Of a stretch of DNA of 64,000 nucleotides, positions 37,663-45,548 are shown in pieces (the stretch's first letter is position 1; each line of letters starts with the position of its first letter). The notes beneath the pieces are model-generated. The model had not been told where the DNA came from. It searched no databases and was given only the letters and a program-made list of their open reading frames with translations. A program made the position numbers and the translations under genes. The DNA is from an uncultured SAR86 cluster bacterium. GTDB lineage: Bacteria; Pseudomonadota; Gammaproteobacteria; Magnimaribacterales; Magnimaribacteraceae. Location of the stretch: the NCBI GenBank assembly GCA_902517565.1, contig CABYCU010000004.1, forward strand, positions 1 through 64,000, in the 5' to 3' direction.

Positions 37663-38841
37663 ATGGGAAATGCATACATAGTTGGTGCGGTAAGGACACC
37701 AGGTGGCAGAAAAAATGGAAAGTTAAGTCAATGGCATCCTACTGACTTAGGTGCATTAGTTTTGGATGAGATCGTTCAAAGGACGGGAGTTAAACCAGAT
37801 TTAATAGATGATGTAATATTTGGATGTGTAAGTCAGTCAGGCGCTCAATCAGGTAATGTCGCAAGAAACGCTGTTCTAGCATCTTCTTTACCAGAATCAG
37901 TTCCTGGAACAACTGTAGATAGACAATGCGGCTCTTCTCAACAAGCCATTCATTTTGCAGCTCAGGCAGTAATGTCCGAAACACAAGATATAGTAATTGC
38001 TGGTGGAGTAGAGGTTATGAGCCAAGTTCCTATAGGTGCAGCAATAATAGATAGTTTCAAAGCAGGACATGGTCAACCATACGGCGGTAAGGGCACTAGT
38101 GAAAGATATCCAGGTATCCAATTTAGTCAATTTACTGGAGCCGAAATGATGGCAGATAGATGGAATATGTCTAGAGAAGAATTAGACTCATTTGCATTAG
38201 CCAGTCATCAAAAGGCTGTTAATGCTACTGAAGGTGGCTACTTCGATAGAGAGATAGTTCCTGTTGAGGGAGATCTACCAAATGGTGATAAAGAAATGGT
38301 AACTATAGACGAAGGTATAAGATTTGATGCCAGCGAAGAGAGCCTTTCTGGCTTAAATACTTTATCTGAAGATGGTGTCTTAACAGCGGGTACATCCAGT
38401 CAAATATGTGATGGTGCTGCGGCAGTAATGCTTGTTAATGATGCTGGACTAAAAAAACTTGGAATAAATCCAAGAGCTAAAGTAGTTGCATTAGCTTTAG
38501 CTGGTGATGATCCTGTAATAATGCTTACAGGTCCCATACCTGCTTCAAGAACTGTTCTTGAAAAAGCTTCGATGTCCATAGAAGATGTTGATCTTTATGA
38601 AGTAAATGAAGCGTTTGCTCCGGTACCGTTAGCTTGGGCTAAAGAGTTGAATGCAGATTTAAATAAATTAAATGTAAATGGTGGTGCTATGGCATTAGGT
38701 CATCCTTTAGGAGGAACAGGCGCGAAGCTTATGACTACTCTCTTGCATGAGCTTGAGCGAAGGGAAGCTAAGTTTGGCTTACAAGCAATTTGTGAAGGCG
38801 GAGGTACTGCTAACGCAATGATCATTGAGAGACTAAGTTAA
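37663..38841 (+). CDS. Thiolase-family acetyl-CoA acyltransferase
   Basis: A 392-residue thiolase that either condenses acetyl-CoA units or cleaves 3-ketoacyl-CoA. The nucleophile is Cys89 in VDRQCGSSQQAIHFA, the catalytic His is in MALGHPLGGTGAKL near 343-356, and the second Cys is in CEGGGTANAMIIE close to the C-terminus. The segment VNEAFAPVPLAW near 322-333 also fits. The sequence alone does not separate a degradative thiolase from a biosynthetic one; no fadB, phaB or other lipid gene is adjacent. AGGAGAG precedes the start. The stop overlaps that of proS by four bases. Confidence 0.9.
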   Translation: MGNAYIVGAVRTPGGRKNGKLSQWHPTDLGALVLDEIVQRTGVKPDLIDDVIFGCVSQSGAQSGNVARNAVLASSLPESVPGTTVDRQCGSSQQAIHFAAQAVMSETQDIVIAGGVEVMSQVPIGAAIIDSFKAGHGQPYGGKGTSERYPGIQFSQFTGAEMMADRWNMSREELDSFALASHQKAVNATEGGYFDREIVPVEGDLPNGDKEMVTIDEGIRFDASEESLSGLNTLSEDGVLTAGTSSQICDGAAAVMLVNDAGLKKLGINPRAKVVALALAGDDPVIMLTGPIPASRTVLEKASMSIEDVDLYEVNEAFAPVPLAWAKELNADLNKLNVNGGAMALGHPLGGTGAKLMTTLLHELERREAKFGLQAICEGGGTANAMIIERLS

Positions 38842-40112
38842 CCCTTTACTATTGATATCAGATCTTGATGAGAAACTAGCTTTGGTTTCTCATCTTGCCT
38901 TCCTTTAACTTCAATTTCTCCTGTTTCAAGAGTTCTGTCTCCGATAATAACTGTCAATGGCATACCTATTACTTCCATATCAGTAAACTTAACCCCTGGC
39001 CTTTTATCGCGATCATCCCACAGAACTTCTATTTCATTATCTTTAAAGAGTTGATAAATCTCTAAACACTTCTTATGGATATCATCCTTTTTCTTTGGGT
39101 TCACTTCTACTATAGCAACCGCAAAAGGTGCTAAGGACTTAGGCCATATTATTCCCTTATCGTCATGATTTTGTTCTATTGAAGCTGCAACTATCCTAGA
39201 AGCTCCTATTCCGTAGCAACCCATCTCTGGATTTACTTCTTGATCTTCTCCTTGTATTTTTAAATTCATAACTTCAGAATATTTTTTCCCTAGTTTAAAA
39301 ATGTGTCCAACTTCTATACCTTTTTTTAGCTTAAGAGAACCTTTTCCATCAGGACTAGGCTTACCATCAAGAGAATACGGGTCTTGACCCTCTTGTAGCT
39401 CATTTAAGAGTTCTGCATTTATTGCGTAATCACTTTTATCGCTAAATGCCAAAAGGTCCTCACCAGAGTCTGCTAACACATGGAATTCTTCAGAATCAGA
39501 TCCTCCTATTGCTCCACTATCTGCTTTGACAACTCTGTAGTCTAAGCCCAAAGAATCAAATATCCTTACATACGCTTCTTTCATATTTGAATAACTTCTT
39601 TCTAAGCTTTCTTTATCCAGATCGAAAGAATAAGCATCTTTCATTATGAATTCTCTAGACCTCATTACACCAAATCTCGGTCTTATCTCATCACGGAATT
39701 TAGTTTGAATTTGATATAAAGTTATGGGTAGCTGCTTGTAGCTTGTTAATAGGTTCTTGCATAAATCAGTTATTATTTCTTCATGCGTAGGACCCAAACA
39801 AAATTTGTTTTCATGTCTATCTGAAAAAGTAAGAAGTTCTTGCCCGTATTGATTAATTCTTCCTGAATCTTCCCATAAAGAGGCTGGTTGAACCATAGGC
39901 ATCAGGATCTCTTGTGCTCCTGCATTATCCATCTCGGTACGAATAATATTTTCAACCTTCTGAAGAACTTTTTTTCCCATTGGAAGCCAGTTATATATTC
40001 CAGAAGACACTTGCCTTACTAAACCTGCTCTTATCATCATTTTATGGCTGATTATCTCTGCATCAGCAGGATTTTCTCTTTGTGTGCCTAAAATAAATTG
40101 TGAAGCTTTCAT
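38838..40112 (-). CDS. proS: Prolyl-tRNA synthetase, short form without editing insertion
   Basis: Class II aminoacyl-tRNA synthetase charging tRNA-Pro. Residues 1-200 carry the bacterial ProRS features (GLVRQVSSGIYNWLPMGKKVLQKVENIIR, then FCLGPTHEEIITDL and motif 2 TKFRDEIRPRFGVMRSREFIMKDAYSF). Motif 3 is at GCYGIGASRIVAASIEQ near 290-306, followed by the anticodon-binding domain. The length is 424, compared with 572 in E. coli. The roughly 180-residue INS editing domain between motifs 2 and 3 is missing and replaced by a short linker with SDYAINAELLNELQ. Such short ProRS forms are known from Alphaproteobacteria. Misacylated Ala-tRNA-Pro would then need a separate trans-editing protein. Confidence 0.95.
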   Translation of the reverse strand: MKASQFILGTQRENPADAEIISHKMMIRAGLVRQVSSGIYNWLPMGKKVLQKVENIIRTEMDNAGAQEILMPMVQPASLWEDSGRINQYGQELLTFSDRHENKFCLGPTHEEIITDLCKNLLTSYKQLPITLYQIQTKFRDEIRPRFGVMRSREFIMKDAYSFDLDKESLERSYSNMKEAYVRIFDSLGLDYRVVKADSGAIGGSDSEEFHVLADSGEDLLAFSDKSDYAINAELLNELQEGQDPYSLDGKPSPDGKGSLKLKKGIEVGHIFKLGKKYSEVMNLKIQGEDQEVNPEMGCYGIGASRIVAASIEQNHDDKGIIWPKSLAPFAVAIVEVNPKKKDDIHKKCLEIYQLFKDNEIEVLWDDRDKRPGVKFTDMEVIGMPLTVIIGDRTLETGEIEVKGRQDEKPKLVSHQDLISIVKG

Positions 40113-40225
40113 AAAATTTCTTTAATAATACTAACATATAGCTAGTTTTAGAGAATCTATATAATTAAAATAGGTATAATTAAACAAAAGTCAGTAAAAC
40201 ACACCTTTTTATCGAGTAATCTTTT

Positions 40226-40516
40226 ATGCCAACATATATTTTTAAGAATACAAAAACTGATGAGATTTTCGAAAAACTGATGAGAATCTCAGAATTAGAT
40301 GAATTCAAGAAGAAAAATCCAGATTTGGTACAAATGCCTACAGCTCCATCCTTTCGACTGAAGGGAACTGGCTGGTATGAAACTGACTTCAAAACAGGAA
40401 ACAAAAAAAATATTGCCAAGAGTGATAATGAAGGACAATCATCTAAAAAATCCAAAGATAATCAGGAACCTTCAACCAAAAAACCATCCTCAAAATTAAA
40501 TGAAAAGAACACATAA
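40226..40516 (+). CDS. FmdB-like small protein lacking the zinc-ribbon cysteines
   Basis: A 96-residue protein whose middle, [19 protein letters not shown] (about 44-62), matches the conserved part of FmdB-family putative regulators that often precede aspS. The N-terminus [27 protein letters not shown] lies where FmdB proteins have a CxxC..CxxC zinc ribbon, but the whole protein has no cysteine. The C-terminal 35 residues are a low-complexity basic and polar tail ([16 protein letters not shown]). It overlaps aspS by 17 bases, so the two are probably translated from one message. Function is not known. Confidence 0.7.
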   Translation: MPTYIFKNTKTDEIFEKLMRISELDEFKKKNPDLVQMPTAPSFRLKGTGWYETDFKTGNKKNIAKSDNEGQSSKKSKDNQEPSTKKPSSKLNEKNT

Positions 40517-42275
40517 ATGTAGAGAAGTAACTCGCGATTTGATCGGAAAGGAAATTTCTGTGAGTGGCTGGATTCACAGAAGAAGAGATCATGGCGGTGT
40601 AATCTTTTTTGACTTGCGTGATGAAGATGGATTAGTGCAAGTTGTCTATAACCCAGAGTCCAAAGCAATGTTCTCTCTTGCTGAAACTTGTCGGAATGAA
40701 TATGTAATTTTTTCTAAAGGTGAAGTAAGAGAAAGGCCAGAAGGAACTGCAAATGATAATCTATTAACAGGCCAGGTAGAGATAATTGCCTCGGATCTTG
40801 AGATTATCAATTCATCCTTACCAACACCATTTCAACTTGATGAATATGCTTCAGTTGGCGAAGAGACACGCCTTAAATACAGATTTCTAGACTTAAGAAG
40901 GTCTGAGATGCAGGATAATCTCAGATTAAGATCAAAAGTTTCTACTGCACTAAGAAGTCATTTAGATAAAGAAAATTTTGTTGAGATAGAAACACCATTA
41001 TTAACGAAAGCTACACCTGAAGGCGCAAGAGACTATTTAGTACCAAGCAGAACTTTTCCTGGTCAATTTTTTGCATTGCCCCAATCTCCTCAGTTATTCA
41101 AACAAACACTCATGGCTTCAGGGTTTGAAAAATATTTTCAATTCGCTAAATGCTTCAGAGACGAAGATTTACGAGCTGATAGACAGCCAGAATTTACACA
41201 ACTAGATATTGAGGTATCTTTTGCTGATTCCGAAGAAGTTATAAACTTGATAACTGAAATGATAAGGCGGGTTTTCAAGGAAACTCTATCAATTGATTTA
41301 GGTGAATTTCCAAAGATTTCCTATCATGAAGCTATTGAAAAATATGGAATAGATAAGCCTGATCTTAGAAACCCTCTCCAATTAGTTGAGGTTAAAGAAA
41401 TATTCAAGGATTGTGAATTTAAGGTTTTCAGTGAACCAGCAAACGACAAAGATTCAAGAATTGCTGCCATGAAAGTCCCCAATGGTAAACTTCTTACCAG
41501 AAAACAAATTGATGACTACACAGATTATGTTGGAACTTATGGTGCAAAAGGTCTTGCCTACATAAGAATAGATGACCCAACTAAAGGTAGGGAAGGTCTG
41601 CAATCTCCAATCATAAAATTTATTGAAGATCCTATTCTTGAATCTTTATTATCTATTCTTGAAGTTAAAGAAGGCGATATTGTATTTTTTGGAGCGGGTA
41701 AAAATAACATAGTGAATGATTCTTTGGCAGCATTAAGAGATCTAGTTGCTAAAGATCTAGATTTATTGACATGTGATTGGGCACCTTGCTGGGTCGTAGA
41801 CTTTCCAATGTTTGAAAAAAATAAGAATGGTGATCTCACACCTCTTCATCATCCTTTCACGGCCCCTAATTGCTCAATTGAAGAATTAATAAAGGATCCT
41901 CTGGCGGCTTTAACAGATGCTTATGATGTTGTTCTGAACGGGACTGAACTTGGAGGCGGTTCAGTAAGAATTCATGATAAGGAGATGCAACAGACTGTAC
42001 TAAATCTTCTTAGAATAAGTAATGACGAGGCAGAAGAGAAGTTTGGCTTTCTAATTTCTGCTTTACAGTATGGTTGTCCGCCCCATGCAGGCTTGGCAAT
42101 TGGATTTGACAGAATGATAATGCTAATGACTGGTTCAGAATCTATAAGAGACGTTATAGCCTTTCCAAAAACTCAAACCGCTTCATGTCTATTAACAGAG
42201 GCGCCTGGTGAGGCAGCATTAGATCAATTGGAAGAACTGCATATAAGATTCCATGGACTAGATAAGGAGGAATAG
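40500..42275 (+). CDS. aspS: Aspartyl-tRNA synthetase
   Basis: Class II synthetase charging tRNA-Asp. The 591-residue product is the long bacterial type: OB-fold anticodon domain ([29 protein letters not shown], near 19-47), [25 protein letters not shown] near 160-184, [43 protein letters not shown] near 194-236, the inserted GAD domain, and motif 3 [27 protein letters not shown] near 531-557. E. coli AspRS has 590 residues. The gene lies in the common aspS-yebC order. Confidence 0.98.
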   Translation: MKRTHKCREVTRDLIGKEISVSGWIHRRRDHGGVIFFDLRDEDGLVQVVYNPESKAMFSLAETCRNEYVIFSKGEVRERPEGTANDNLLTGQVEIIASDLEIINSSLPTPFQLDEYASVGEETRLKYRFLDLRRSEMQDNLRLRSKVSTALRSHLDKENFVEIETPLLTKATPEGARDYLVPSRTFPGQFFALPQSPQLFKQTLMASGFEKYFQFAKCFRDEDLRADRQPEFTQLDIEVSFADSEEVINLITEMIRRVFKETLSIDLGEFPKISYHEAIEKYGIDKPDLRNPLQLVEVKEIFKDCEFKVFSEPANDKDSRIAAMKVPNGKLLTRKQIDDYTDYVGTYGAKGLAYIRIDDPTKGREGLQSPIIKFIEDPILESLLSILEVKEGDIVFFGAGKNNIVNDSLAALRDLVAKDLDLLTCDWAPCWVVDFPMFEKNKNGDLTPLHHPFTAPNCSIEELIKDPLAALTDAYDVVLNGTELGGGSVRIHDKEMQQTVLNLLRISNDEAEEKFGFLISALQYGCPPHAGLAIGFDRMIMLMTGSESIRDVIAFPKTQTASCLLTEAPGEAALDQLEELHIRFHGLDKEE

Positions 42276-42276
42276 G

Positions 42277-43023
42277 GTGGCTGGTCATTCAAAATGGGCA
42301 AATATCAAGCATCGTAAAGGTAGACAAGATGCCAAAAGAGGAAAGGTTTTTTCGGTTTTAATAAGGGAATTAACGGTAGCCGCTAAATTAGGTGGTGGTG
42401 TTACAGATGACAATCCTAGATTAAGAACAGCAGTCGATAAAGCGCTAGCTGCAAATATGACTAAAGATACTATTGAAAGAGCAATTCAAAGAGGTGCAGG
42501 TGGTCTTGAGGGAGAAAACCTAGAAGAAGTGAGTTTTGAAGGTTACGGCCCTGGTGGAATAGCAATAATAGTTGAATCCATGACTGATAATAACAATAGA
42601 ACAGTTGCTGAGGTTAGACATGCATTTACAAAATCAGGAGGTAATCTAGGAACAAATGGTTCAGTCAGTTACCTTTTTGAAAAAAAAGGAATTATCACCG
42701 CTTCGTCTAACCAAGATGCTGACAATATCATGGAACTATCAATTGAGTCAGGCGCAGAAGATATCGAGTTGAATGATGATGAGACAGTTACTATTAGTTC
42801 TTCTCCTGAAGACTTCGAGAACATTAAAAATTTGTTGATAGAAAATGAGATTAAGATTGATGACTCTGAAGTTTCTTTAATACCTGAAACAACAATTCAA
42901 GCTGACTTGGATACTTCTTTAAAAGTTTTCAAATTATTAGAGATGCTTGAAGATTTAGATGATACTCAAAATGTTACTTCTAATATTGAGTTTGCAGAAG
43001 GTATGCTGGATCAACTGGACTGA
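42277..43023 (+). CDS. yebC: YebC/TACO1-family translation/transcription factor
   Basis: A 248-residue member of the YebC family; YebC-type proteins help ribosomes through difficult sequences and some have been described as transcriptional regulators. Start is GTG at 42277, one base after aspS, giving MAGHSKWANIKHRKGRQDAKRGKVFSVL, the highly conserved N-terminus. Further conserved stretches are MTKDTIERAIQRGAGG near 66-81, EGYGPGGIAIIVE near 89-101 and GGNLGTNGSVSYLFEKKG near 121-138. In many Gammaproteobacteria ruvC follows; here a small nuclease gene is found. Confidence 0.97.
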   Translation: MAGHSKWANIKHRKGRQDAKRGKVFSVLIRELTVAAKLGGGVTDDNPRLRTAVDKALAANMTKDTIERAIQRGAGGLEGENLEEVSFEGYGPGGIAIIVESMTDNNNRTVAEVRHAFTKSGGNLGTNGSVSYLFEKKGIITASSNQDADNIMELSIESGAEDIELNDDETVTISSSPEDFENIKNLLIENEIKIDDSEVSLIPETTIQADLDTSLKVFKLLEMLEDLDDTQNVTSNIEFAEGMLDQLD

Positions 43024-43024
43024 T

Positions 43025-43441
43025 ATGACTAATTCAAGAAATAAAGGAGCTTCTTTTGAAAGAGAAGTTGCTAACTTACTTACTAATGACTTGAATTTAA
43101 ATAACAATATCAGAAGGATTCTCGAGCAAACAAGAGAAAAACATTTACCTGATTTAATGCTAGGAAGATGGTATCTCGAATGCAAAAGATATGGTTCAGG
43201 AGCTGAACCATTAGAAGCATGGTGGCAACAGGTATTAGATGCTACTAGGAATAAAGGTATACCAGCCTTGGTTTATAAGTTTGATAGACGACCAATTAAA
43301 GTTAGGGTGCCTCTGGGATCTATTAATCCTCAATTACATTTAGACTCTCCATTTACAGCAGATTTACTTTGGGATGATTTTATTTTCTTATTAAAGGAAC
43401 TTTATGCTGAGGATATTGCTGATCACGAAAATATTGAATAA
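43025..43441 (+). CDS. Small PD-(D/E)XK nuclease-like protein at the ruvCAB position
   Basis: A 138-residue protein starting MTNSRNKGASFEREVANLL at 43025, one base after yebC. A longer frame starting at 42959 would lie inside yebC and is not conserved-looking. It has the core of the PD-(D/E)XK fold: a first acidic helix with Glu12/Glu14, then LPDLMLGRWYLECKRYG, with Asp43, Glu52 and Lys54 as the likely metal site, followed by a helix (EAWWQQVLDAT) typical of phage-type and resolvase-like members of this superfamily. It is between yebC and ybgC, precisely where ruvC-ruvA-ruvB usually stand. A Holliday-junction or other structure-specific nuclease role is inference. Confidence 0.65.
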   Translation: MTNSRNKGASFEREVANLLTNDLNLNNNIRRILEQTREKHLPDLMLGRWYLECKRYGSGAEPLEAWWQQVLDATRNKGIPALVYKFDRRPIKVRVPLGSINPQLHLDSPFTADLLWDDFIFLLKELYAEDIADHENIE

Positions 43442-43836
43442 TGCAAGACTATAATTTGACTGTATATTATGAGGACACTGACGCGCAAGGTGTTGTTTAT
43501 TATGCTAACTACTTAAAATTCTTTGAAAGAGCAAGGACCGAATATTTAAGAGAATGCGGCTACGAACAGATGAAGCTTATGCAGGAAGGCATCATATTTG
43601 TTGTAAGGGGGGTAGAGATGAAGCTACAAAAACCAGCAAGATTAGACGATGTCCTAGTTATAAAATCTCAATTGATTAAATTAGGAAAGGTAAGTTTTGA
43701 TTTTTTACAGAAAGCTTATTTAGAAAAAGAATTAATCACTCAGGCCAAAATACAATGCGGCAGTTTGGATGTTAAATCTTTTAAGCCGTCTGCTTTGCCT
43801 GAATATTTACAATCAAGCATGAAAAAACTACTCTAA
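43441..43836 (+). CDS. ybgC: Acyl-CoA thioesterase YbgC (hotdog fold)
   Basis: Hotdog-fold thioesterase at the head of the tol-pal operon. The 131-residue protein has the 4-hydroxybenzoyl-CoA-thioesterase pattern VYYEDTDAQGVVYYANYLKFFERARTEYLRECGY at 8-41, with the catalytic Asp in DTDAQGVVY. In E. coli YbgC acts on acyl-CoA or acyl-ACP linked to phospholipid synthesis and is co-transcribed with tolQ. The ATG overlaps the stop of the preceding nuclease gene by one base (TAATG); tolQ follows after four bases. Confidence 0.95.
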   Translation: MQDYNLTVYYEDTDAQGVVYYANYLKFFERARTEYLRECGYEQMKLMQEGIIFVVRGVEMKLQKPARLDDVLVIKSQLIKLGKVSFDFLQKAYLEKELITQAKIQCGSLDVKSFKPSALPEYLQSSMKKLL

Positions 43837-43840
43837 AGAT

Positions 43841-44509
43841 ATGGAACTTTCAATATTAGAACTCTTTTTAAACGCCAGCTTTGTTGTGAAATCAGTAATT
43901 TTGATCCTGATCTTGGCTTCAATTTTATCTTGGATGATTATCTTTGAACGTTGGTTATACATCAAAAGAGTAAAACAAGAATTTGAAGAATTTGAATTAC
44001 GGTTTTGGTCTGACGAAGGTGTGGAAGCTTTACTGGAGTCTAGTCAGGAAGAAGGGCATGAGCCCATAGGTGCCGAATGTATATTCCAAATAGGTTACCT
44101 TGATTACAAGAGATTGTATGCCGAAAATATTGATCCTGAAGTGATTATGGAGAGTGTTCAAAGAAATATGAGAGCTACTCTTTCAAAGGAACAGGGCTTA
44201 CTTGAGAAACATCTGCCTTTTTTAGCTACCGTAGCATCAGTAAGTCCTTACATAGGCCTTTTTGGCACTGTTTGGGGGATTATGAACTCTTTTAGAGGGT
44301 TAGCTGGAGCTTCTCAAGCAACTCTCTCAGCGGTTGCTCCTGGCATATCTGAAGCTTTAATAGCAACTGCTATAGGTCTGTTTGCAGCGATACCAGCGCT
44401 TATAGCATACAACCGTTTCATTTCCGAATCTGATAGCCTTTATTCAAAATTTGAGGGTTTTAAAGAAGAGTTTTCTGCTGTTTTACAAAGAGACATTCAT
44501 TCAAATTAA
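43841..44509 (+). CDS. tolQ: Tol-Pal system proton-channel protein TolQ
   Basis: ExbB/TolQ-family inner-membrane protein which, with TolR, converts proton-motive force into TolA movement during outer-membrane constriction. The 222-residue sequence has three membrane helices: about 17-35 (VKSVILILILASILSWMII), 127-150 (LPFLATVASVSPYIGLFGTVWGIM) and 164-190. The segments FLATVASVSPYIGLFGTVWGIMNSF and PGISEALIATAIGLFAAIPALIAYN are family signatures. The first gene of the canonical tolQRAB-pal-cpoB run. Confidence 0.96.
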   Translation: MELSILELFLNASFVVKSVILILILASILSWMIIFERWLYIKRVKQEFEEFELRFWSDEGVEALLESSQEEGHEPIGAECIFQIGYLDYKRLYAENIDPEVIMESVQRNMRATLSKEQGLLEKHLPFLATVASVSPYIGLFGTVWGIMNSFRGLAGASQATLSAVAPGISEALIATAIGLFAAIPALIAYNRFISESDSLYSKFEGFKEEFSAVLQRDIHSN

Positions 44510-44513
44510 GATA

Positions 44514-44933
44514 ATGAAAAGAAGAAATCTAATATCAGATATAAATGTTGTTCCATACATAGATGTGATGTTGGTTCTTTTGGTTATTTTTATGATTTCA
44601 GCTCCTTTGATGGTTCAAGGTATTCAAGTAAATTTACCACAAGCTTCTTCTGAAGCCCTGCCTGTAAAGAACAACGAACCACTCATAGTATCTATACAAA
44701 AAGATGGAGCCTTATTCCTTGAATCTGATTCAACTAAAAATACATCATTGAGTTTAAAGGACCTAAATAACGCTACGAAAAAAATATTAGAAGTTAATCC
44801 TGGGCTGCAAGTAGTCATCAGAGGAGATGGGCAAGTTAAATATGAAAGGGTCATGACTGTTATGGCTGAACTGCAAACTGCTGGTGCAACAGACATAGGT
44901 CTTATTTCTCAACCTAAAAAAACGGAGCGATGA
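44514..44933 (+). CDS. tolR: Tol-Pal system protein TolR
   Basis: ExbD/TolR-family protein with one membrane helix and a periplasmic domain. The start at 44514 (MKRRNLISDINVVPYIDVMLVLLVIFMISAPL) is four bases after tolQ; a longer frame from 44451 would read inside tolQ. The conserved Asp in YIDVMLVLLVIFM (near residue 17) is the proton-path residue. The 139-residue length matches E. coli TolR (142). The stop overlaps the tolA start as ATGA. Confidence 0.95.
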   Translation: MKRRNLISDINVVPYIDVMLVLLVIFMISAPLMVQGIQVNLPQASSEALPVKNNEPLIVSIQKDGALFLESDSTKNTSLSLKDLNNATKKILEVNPGLQVVIRGDGQVKYERVMTVMAELQTAGATDIGLISQPKKTER

Positions 44934-45535
44934 ATTATTTTGCTCCATTTTTTCTATCTATCTTTATACATCTTGGCATAGTTCTATCTTTCTCAAATCT
45001 TTTTAATATAGATTTCGATACTTTTAATATCGAGGCAGCTAGACCCATACAGGCTTATCTGTTCTTTGAAGAAGAAAAGCCTTCTCCACAAAAGAAGCAG
45101 TTCATTCAGAATGACAACACAAAAGAAGTAATCGTTTCAAAAGAACCTGAAAAGATATTACTTTCTGATATTAATAAAGCTATTGAGCAAGTTAATAAGA
45201 CTGAAAATAATAATATTTCTTTCGCTATAAATAATAAAGAAATAGCTAAGAGTGATCTTATTAAATACTCATCAATAATAAAGAATCAAGTTATGGATAA
45301 TTGGAAAAGACCTTCTAATTTAAACCTTAATTTGAAGACAGAAATTGAAATTATACTCGTACCTACAGGTGAAATTATATCTTCTACAATAATCCGAGGC
45401 AGTGGAAATGATATTTTTGATGAATCAGCTTTGAGAGCAATTTCTAGGGTAAACTCTTTTGAAGGTTTGAATATGCAAATGAATTTATTTGATGAACACT
45501 TTAGAAATTTTATTCTAATTTTTAGACCAGAGTAG
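44930..45535 (+). CDS. tolA: Tol-Pal system protein TolA, short form
   Basis: TolA links the TolQR motor to TolB and Pal across the periplasm. This 201-residue version has an N-terminal membrane helix (FFLSIFIHLGIVLSFSNLF, about 6-24), a short central region of about 80 residues and a C-terminal TonB-like domain: IKNQVMDNWKRPSNLNLNLKTEIEIILVPTGEIIS, then DIFDESALRAISRV. E. coli TolA is 421 residues with a very long Ala/Lys helix in the middle; that part is mostly missing here. Identity follows from domain order and operon position. Confidence 0.88.
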   Translation: MNYFAPFFLSIFIHLGIVLSFSNLFNIDFDTFNIEAARPIQAYLFFEEEKPSPQKKQFIQNDNTKEVIVSKEPEKILLSDINKAIEQVNKTENNNISFAINNKEIAKSDLIKYSSIIKNQVMDNWKRPSNLNLNLKTEIEIILVPTGEIISSTIIRGSGNDIFDESALRAISRVNSFEGLNMQMNLFDEHFRNFILIFRPE

Positions 45536-45548
45536 AGCTAAATACTTA

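Noticed and set aside
42959..43024. Longer N-terminus for the PD-(D/E)XK nuclease starting inside yebC
   Set aside because: The extra 22 residues are hydrophobic read-through of the yebC coding sequence; the start at 43025 follows the yebC stop directly and precedes the conserved SRNKGASFEREV segment.
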